This document shows, one piece after another, positions 59,615 through 64,000 of a stretch of DNA of 64,000 bases. Made by a program: the position numbers and the translations under genes. Position 1 is the stretch's first letter. Each line of letters starts with the position of its first letter. This DNA is from Montanilutibacter psychrotolerans (GTDB taxonomy: Bacteria > Pseudomonadota > Gammaproteobacteria > Xanthomonadales > Xanthomonadaceae). The stretch spans positions 124,001-188,000 of the forward strand of contig NZ_RIBS01000002.1 of NCBI RefSeq assembly GCF_003719825.1, in the 5' to 3' direction. The notes below the pieces were generated by a model. It searched no databases, was not told the origin of the DNA, and saw nothing but the letters and a program-made list of their open reading frames with translations.

Positions 59615-61699
59615 TTACTGGAACTCGTAGTCCATTTCCGGGCCGGCCGCTGCCAGGAAGTGGCCCTGGGCGTAGTCGACGCCCGCGGCGAACAGGTGGG
59701 TCATGCTGGCCGCGTCCTGCACGAATTCGGCGATCGTCTGCTTGCCCAGTTCGTGGGCCTTGTCGGCGATGGCGCGCACGCGCTGCTGGTGTTCGGCGCT
59801 GCCGGCCAGCTCCTCCATGAATGCCCGGTCCAGCTTCAGCAGCGACGCGTCGAAATGGCTCAGCAGCTGGAACGAATTGAGGCCGCTGCCGAACTGCTCC
59901 AGGCCGACCTGCACGCCCAGCGCCGACACCTGCGACAGGAACGTCTGCGCCGCGCCGAGGTTGGTGAACACCTTGGACTCGGACAATTGCAGCACCAGCA
60001 GGTTGCCTTCGGCGCCGTGCTTGGTCAGCTGTTCGCGGATCAGCACGACCAGGCTGTCGTCCTGGAGCGATGCCTCGGTGATGCGCACCATCAGGGTGGT
60101 ACGCCGGCCGAGCTTGAGGCGCTCGCCGATCACCGCGATGGCGCGTCCGACTACCCAGCGGTCGATCTCCCAGAGCAGCCCGTGCTCCTCGGCAATCGGC
60201 AGGAACGTCAACGGCTGCACCAGGTCGCCGTGCTCACCGCGCATGCGCAGGTAGGCGTCGTACTTCTCTTCCGGCTCGCCGTGCAGGCTGATCACCGGTT
60301 GGTAGTGCATCAGGAACTGGTCGTTGTCGATCGCATCGCGGATGCGCGCGACCCAGGCTTCGATGCGCTCCTGTTCGGCGCGATCGACCGCGCCCGGGTC
60401 GAACAGCTCGATACGGTTGCCGCCCACGCCGATCGTGGACTGCACGCCCTGGCTGGCCTTGCCCAGCACCGCTGTGACGCTGGCGATGCGCTGGCCGATC
60501 TGCACGCCGCCGATGCTGGTGGTGGCGTTGAGCGAGCGGCTCCCGGCCTCGAGCAGGTTTTCAGCGAATGCCTTGCGCACGGCTTCGGCCAGCTCGAGCG
60601 TGCCACGGTGCTCGGTGTTGCGACGGAGCACGGCGAACTGATGCTCGCCGAAGCGCGCGGCGATGTCGTCCGGACCCAGCGCGCTGCGCAGGCGGGCGGC
60701 GCAGGCACCGATCAGCTGGTCGGCGGCGTCCAGGCCGATGTCCTGCAGCAATTGCGTGTAGTGGTCGGGCTCGACCAGCAGCAGGCTATGGCTGCTGGCG
60801 TTCTGGGCGGCGTCGGCGATGACGTCCTCGAGCGCGCGCAGGAACGTTGCGCGGTTGAGCAGGCCGGTGGCCTGGTCGCGCTGGCGCAGTTCCTCGACTT
60901 CTCGCGCGAGCTCGGGGTCGAACTCGGGTTCGTGACGGCGGATCACCACCTGCTGGCACGACTCGCCCTCGTAGGTGGCGGCGGTGAATTCCATGACCGC
61001 GGGGAAGTCGGTTCCGTCCAGCGTGCGGGCGGTCAGTTCGTGGCGTGGCGGGGGTGCCTCGCCCTTGGACAACTGCTTGAGCAGGTGCTTGAAACCTTCG
61101 ACGTCGTGCGGCGCGACCATGTCGAGCAGCGACATGCCCTCGATCTCGTCGAACGACTCGTATCCGAAGATTTCCAGGTACGCCGAGTTGGCGCGGATAT
61201 GCATGCCTTCGTGGACGTAGGCGATGGGGTCGCGCGAGGACTCGATCAGCGAGTCGCAGCGGCGCTCGGTCTCGCGGACCTGGGCGGCCAGTTTGCGTTG
61301 CGAGCGGCGTGCCTCCAGGTCGGCCCATTCGGCGCGAACCACGCTCTGCACGTGTTCGATGCGACCGCGCAAGGCGATCGCGCGCACGCCCATCTGGGCC
61401 GCTTCGAGCACGCTGGCGTCGTCGATGGTGTCCTGTACGACCAGAACCGGCAGGTCCTTGCCGCTGGCGTCGACCAGCCGCATCACCGTGGCCAGCGGCA
61501 CGCTGCGCGCATCGCGCGCGGCCACCACCATGTCTGGCGGCTGGCTGCCAAGCAACTCGTCGAACTGGGCCTCGTTTTCGGGCCGGCTGGGCCGGGCCGC
61601 GATGCCACCGTTGCGCAGTCCGCTGACGATCGCCTCGGCGGCTTCGACACTGTCGTCGACGATCAGCAGGCGCAGTGCGGCGTCTTTACCGAATTGCAT
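59615..61699 (-). CDS. fimX: FimX-like REC-PAS-GGDEF-EAL protein, degenerate
   Basis: A 694-residue cytoplasmic c-di-GMP receptor controlling type IV pilus assembly. Order: REC-like domain (LRLLIVDDSVEAAEAIVSGL..), PAS (SLIESSRDPIAYVHEGMHIRANSAYLEIFGYES), degenerate GGDEF (FGEHQF replaces GGDEF in ARFGEHQFAVL), and degenerate EAL (YLRMRG replaces the EAL-LRW motif; FGSGLNSFQLLSHFDASLLKLDRAFM). Loss of both catalytic motifs is the hallmark of FimX, which binds c-di-GMP in the EAL fold without hydrolysing it. AAGGAGG lies 5 bases before the ATG at 61699, so an upstream GTG is rejected. It follows epmB on the same strand. Confidence 0.93.
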   Translation of the reverse strand: MQFGKDAALRLLIVDDSVEAAEAIVSGLRNGGIAARPSRPENEAQFDELLGSQPPDMVVAARDARSVPLATVMRLVDASGKDLPVLVVQDTIDDASVLEAAQMGVRAIALRGRIEHVQSVVRAEWADLEARRSQRKLAAQVRETERRCDSLIESSRDPIAYVHEGMHIRANSAYLEIFGYESFDEIEGMSLLDMVAPHDVEGFKHLLKQLSKGEAPPPRHELTARTLDGTDFPAVMEFTAATYEGESCQQVVIRRHEPEFDPELAREVEELRQRDQATGLLNRATFLRALEDVIADAAQNASSHSLLLVEPDHYTQLLQDIGLDAADQLIGACAARLRSALGPDDIAARFGEHQFAVLRRNTEHRGTLELAEAVRKAFAENLLEAGSRSLNATTSIGGVQIGQRIASVTAVLGKASQGVQSTIGVGGNRIELFDPGAVDRAEQERIEAWVARIRDAIDNDQFLMHYQPVISLHGEPEEKYDAYLRMRGEHGDLVQPLTFLPIAEEHGLLWEIDRWVVGRAIAVIGERLKLGRRTTLMVRITEASLQDDSLVVLIREQLTKHGAEGNLLVLQLSESKVFTNLGAAQTFLSQVSALGVQVGLEQFGSGLNSFQLLSHFDASLLKLDRAFMEELAGSAEHQQRVRAIADKAHELGKQTIAEFVQDAASMTHLFAAGVDYAQGHFLAAAGPEMDYEFQ

Positions 61700-61816
61700 A
61701 GCCACCTCCTTAGGCCCGGCGTTATGACACGAAGCAGCGTCTGCCGTCCATGCGCAACGCGGCGTTTCGTGACCCAGGGCGTCGCTGATGGCCGCGCCGG
61801 GGCGGCTGTCGACGTG

Positions 61817-62848
61817 CTACAGCGGGCGCTTGCCGGTGTCCCCTGCGACCTCGCGCACCAACTTTGGCACAAGGTAGCCCGAAAGCCGCGCGGCCAATGC
61901 AGCATGCAGACTGCGCGCGCGGTCGTCGCCGATCTCGAAGTGTGCCGAGCCCTGGACCCGGTCGAGCTGGTGCAGGTAGTAGGGCAGCACGCCGGCGGCG
62001 TGGCCGCGTTCGCTGAGCTCGGCCAGTGCCTCCACCGAGTCGTTGACCCCGCGCAGCAGCACGGCCTGGTTGAGCAGCATCACCCCGGTGCCGCGCAGGC
62101 TCGCCAGGGCGGCGTCCACCTGGGCGTCGAACTCGCGGGCGTGGTTGGCGTGCAGGACCACCGTCACCGGCCAGGGCAATGCCGACAGCCACTCCAGCAG
62201 GGCGGCATCGACGCGTTCGGGCAGCACCACTGGCAGGCGGGTGTGGATGCGCAGGCGCTTGAGGTGGCCGATCGTGGCCAGCGCATCGGTCAGTTCGGCA
62301 AGCTTCGACGTCGACAGCGACCAGGGGTCGCCGCCCGACAGGATCACCTCGTCGATCGACGCGTCGGCGCGGATCAACTCGACCGCGTTGCGCCACCCGG
62401 CCGCGGCCGCGGTCTCCTCGGCATACGGGAAGTGCCGGCGGAAGCAATAGCGGCAATGGATCGCGCAGCTGCCCGTGCTGACCAGCAGGGCCCGGCCGCG
62501 GTACTTGCGGATCACGCCGTCGCCGGCCTTGGCGGCCCCGTCGCCTACCGCGTCCAGGCTGAAGCCCGGCATCGGGTGCATCTCGGCATCCAGCGGCAGC
62601 ACCTGGCGCAGCAACGGGTCGTTCGGGTCGCCGTGGCGCATGCGTGCCACGAAGCCGCGCGGTACCCGCAGTGGGAACTGCGCGGCCGCCTCGTCGGAGA
62701 TCGCCAGGGCGGCCGATTCCAGGCCGAGCATCGCCAGCAGTTCGCGTGGATCGCGCACCGCGTCGCGCCACAGCTGTTGCCAGCGCGGAGTCGGCATCGG
62801 GGCGATGGCGGAGGGCGGCTGCAAGGAGGCCGGGGCTGCGGGTATCAT
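61817..62848 (-). CDS. epmB: EF-P beta-lysylation protein EpmB (lysine 2,3-aminomutase family)
   Basis: Radical-SAM enzyme converting alpha-lysine to (R)-beta-lysine for modification of EF-P. The 343 residues carry the radical-SAM cysteine motif CAIHCRYC in STGSCAIHCRYCFRRHFPY, SGGDPWSL for SAM/PLP binding, IHTRLPVVLPERV, and the PLP-lysine/substrate region LPYYLHQLDRVQGSAHFEI. It is divergent from efp across 139 bases, the usual epmB-efp arrangement. EpmA is not in the window. Confidence 0.95.
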   Translation of the reverse strand: MIPAAPASLQPPSAIAPMPTPRWQQLWRDAVRDPRELLAMLGLESAALAISDEAAAQFPLRVPRGFVARMRHGDPNDPLLRQVLPLDAEMHPMPGFSLDAVGDGAAKAGDGVIRKYRGRALLVSTGSCAIHCRYCFRRHFPYAEETAAAAGWRNAVELIRADASIDEVILSGGDPWSLSTSKLAELTDALATIGHLKRLRIHTRLPVVLPERVDAALLEWLSALPWPVTVVLHANHAREFDAQVDAALASLRGTGVMLLNQAVLLRGVNDSVEALAELSERGHAAGVLPYYLHQLDRVQGSAHFEIGDDRARSLHAALAARLSGYLVPKLVREVAGDTGKRPL

Positions 62849-62987
62849 GCGGGTCCGTTTTTTGCGCTGGTGCGGCCTTTGGCGGCCGCGCAGCCCGGCA
62901 TTCTAGCGCCCGCCGATCCAGGCGGCCCGGAGACAGCCGTTCCGACGGACTGCTCCAACCCCCTCACATTTCCGCAGGAGTTCCAGC

Positions 62988-63554
62988 ATGGCCACCTATG
63001 GCATGAACGACGTCAAGAACGGGATGAAGATCCTGGTCAACCGCGACCCGTGCATCATCACCGAGACCGAGTACGTCAAGCCGGGCAAGGGCCAGGCCTT
63101 CACCCGCGTGAAGTACCGCAGCATCAAGTCCGGCCGCGTGGTCGAAATGACCATGAAGGCCACCGACGACGTCGAGGCCGCGGACGTCGTCGACACCGAC
63201 ATGCAGTTCCTGTACGCCGATGGCGAGTACTGGCACTTCATGAACCCGGAGAGCTTCGAGCAGGTCCAGTCCGACAAGGCCGGCATGGGCGGCGCCGAAA
63301 AGTGGCTCAAGGGCGAGGAAGAGTGCGTGGTGACGCTGTGGAACGGCGTGCCGATCATGGTCCAGCCGCCGAACTTCGTTGAGCTGAAGATCGTCGAGAC
63401 CGACCCGGGCGTTCGCGGCGACACCTCGGGTGGCGGCGGCAAGCCGGCCACGCTCGAGACTGGCGCGGTGGTGCGCGTGCCGCTGTTCGTCAGCCAGGAC
63501 GAGACCGTCAAGGTCGACACCCGCTCGGGTGAGTACGTCAGCCGCGTCAAGTAA
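62988..63554 (+). CDS. efp: Translation elongation factor P
   Basis: Relieves ribosome stalling at polyproline stretches. The 188 residues have three beta-barrel domains; the KOW-like N-terminal domain carries the modifiable lysine in [16 protein letters not shown] (residue 34 region), which EpmB and EpmA would beta-lysylate. The C-terminal domain ends [36 protein letters not shown] stands 9 bases before the ATG. A GC-rich hairpin (CCGCGCGC..GCGCGCGG) follows the stop without a clear T-run. Confidence 0.98.
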   Translation: MATYGMNDVKNGMKILVNRDPCIITETEYVKPGKGQAFTRVKYRSIKSGRVVEMTMKATDDVEAADVVDTDMQFLYADGEYWHFMNPESFEQVQSDKAGMGGAEKWLKGEEECVVTLWNGVPIMVQPPNFVELKIVETDPGVRGDTSGGGGKPATLETGAVVRVPLFVSQDETVKVDTRSGEYVSRVK

Positions 63555-63731
63555 GACCGCCGACCCCGCGCGCTCCGGCGCGCGGAACGACCGCCGTCGT
63601 GCCCGGCGCGATGGCGGCCGATCGCGGAACACGATCGCAGGACGCGATGGTGCGGCGTGGCATCTCGCCAGGTGCATGCCCGCCCTCGACAGGGACGCCC
63701 GGCCATCCCGGGACCACGACAAAGGAAACGC

Positions 63732-64000
63732 ATGACGACCGAACACGCACCCCAGCCCTGCGACCTGTTGATCGAAGCCGGCTGGGTCGTGCCGGTCATC
63801 CCGCACGGCGTGGCCCTCGAGGACCACGCCGTTGTCGTCACGGCCGGCGCCATCGTCGCCGTGCTGCCCACCGCCGAGGCCCGTCGACGCTACGTCGCCG
63901 GCGAGACCGTCTCGCGCCCGGATGCGGCGCTGATCCCGGGCCTGGTCAACGCCCACACGCACAACCCGATGACGCTGCTGCGCGGCATCGCCGACGATCT
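63732..64000 (+). CDS. TRZ/ATZ-family amidohydrolase, 3' end outside window
   Basis: The first 89 codons of an amidohydrolase. The start carries the small beta-sandwich domain (CDLLIEAGWVVPVIPHGVALEDHAVVVTAGAIVAVLPTAEARRRY), followed by the metal-binding motif ALIPGLVNAHTHNPMTLLRGIADD, typical of 5'-methylthioadenosine/S-adenosylhomocysteine deaminases and the chlorohydrolase-like TRZ/ATZ group. AAAGGAAA precedes the ATG. Substrate cannot be told from this part. It lies 177 bases after efp on the same strand. Confidence 0.88.
   Translation, partial: MTTEHAPQPCDLLIEAGWVVPVIPHGVALEDHAVVVTAGAIVAVLPTAEARRRYVAGETVSRPDAALIPGLVNAHTHNPMTLLRGIADD

Noticed and set aside
59441-63382. Plus-strand frame of about 1300 codons opposite the fimX-like and epmB genes
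   Set aside because: Antisense shadow of two well-recognised genes, and overlaps the start of efp in the wrong frame.

Overview
The window is a high-GC proteobacterial chromosome segment, most likely from the Xanthomonadaceae/Lysobacteraceae (a Lysobacter, Luteimonas or Xanthomonas relative). This rests on a degenerate FimX-type protein, a PhaR regulator with two PhaB-like reductases, an EpmB/EF-P pair, GTAG-headed repetitive extragenic palindromes and several GTG/TTG starts. The assignment is inferred from gene content only; no rRNA or marker phylogeny was available.

Layout. Positions 1-4.95 kb hold housekeeping genes on the minus strand: a truncated EamA exporter, murB, pyrD, a small DUF4190-like membrane protein, an AmaB/ALDH7-type aldehyde dehydrogenase and tRNA-Arg(CCT). 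From 5.2 to 40.4 kb lies a type VI secretion (T6SS) effector island. It contains one vgrG, one TPR-like probable adaptor, a 42-residue membrane peptide, and five full-length PAAR-Rhs genes of 1539-1675 codons. Their N-terminal and core regions are closely related, but each ends in a different toxin domain after the DPxGL border. Each is followed by an overlapping gene that is its likely immunity factor. I read the toxins as a zinc-dependent deaminase (Rhs1), a serine alpha/beta-hydrolase, probably a lipase (Rhs2), a HYD1-type ADP-ribosyltransferase (Rhs3), a YwqJ-like deaminase with a YwqK/MORN-type immunity protein (Rhs4) and an unrecognised domain with a VOC-fold partner (Rhs5). Between modules are orphan immunity genes (SMI1/KNR4, Imm22), relics of displaced toxin and immunity genes, a conserved leader repeat before three rhs genes, unknown cargo genes and an endonuclease V gene.

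From 40.9 to 53.95 kb are a lipoprotein, tRNA-Ala(CGC), RNase D, an SUMF1-like lipoprotein, two M48-like metalloproteases (one fused to a TPM domain), phaB and phaR, a DUF3667 protein, and an ECF sigma factor next to a large TPR Ser/Thr kinase. A REP-rich patch (54.0-54.9 kb) surrounds a small membrane protein gene. The rest carries a second phaB-like gene, gluQ, a CysZ/EI24-family gene, htpX, a fimX-like gene, epmB, efp and the start of an amidohydrolase gene.

How it fits together: because the five Rhs proteins share almost the same PAAR-bearing N-terminus, they probably compete for the same VgrG spike and adaptor. Diversity is carried by the exchangeable C-terminal toxins. The relics and repeated leaders are footprints of toxin-module exchange by homologous recombination. 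No CRISPR array, rRNA, complete insertion sequence, integrase or replication origin was seen.
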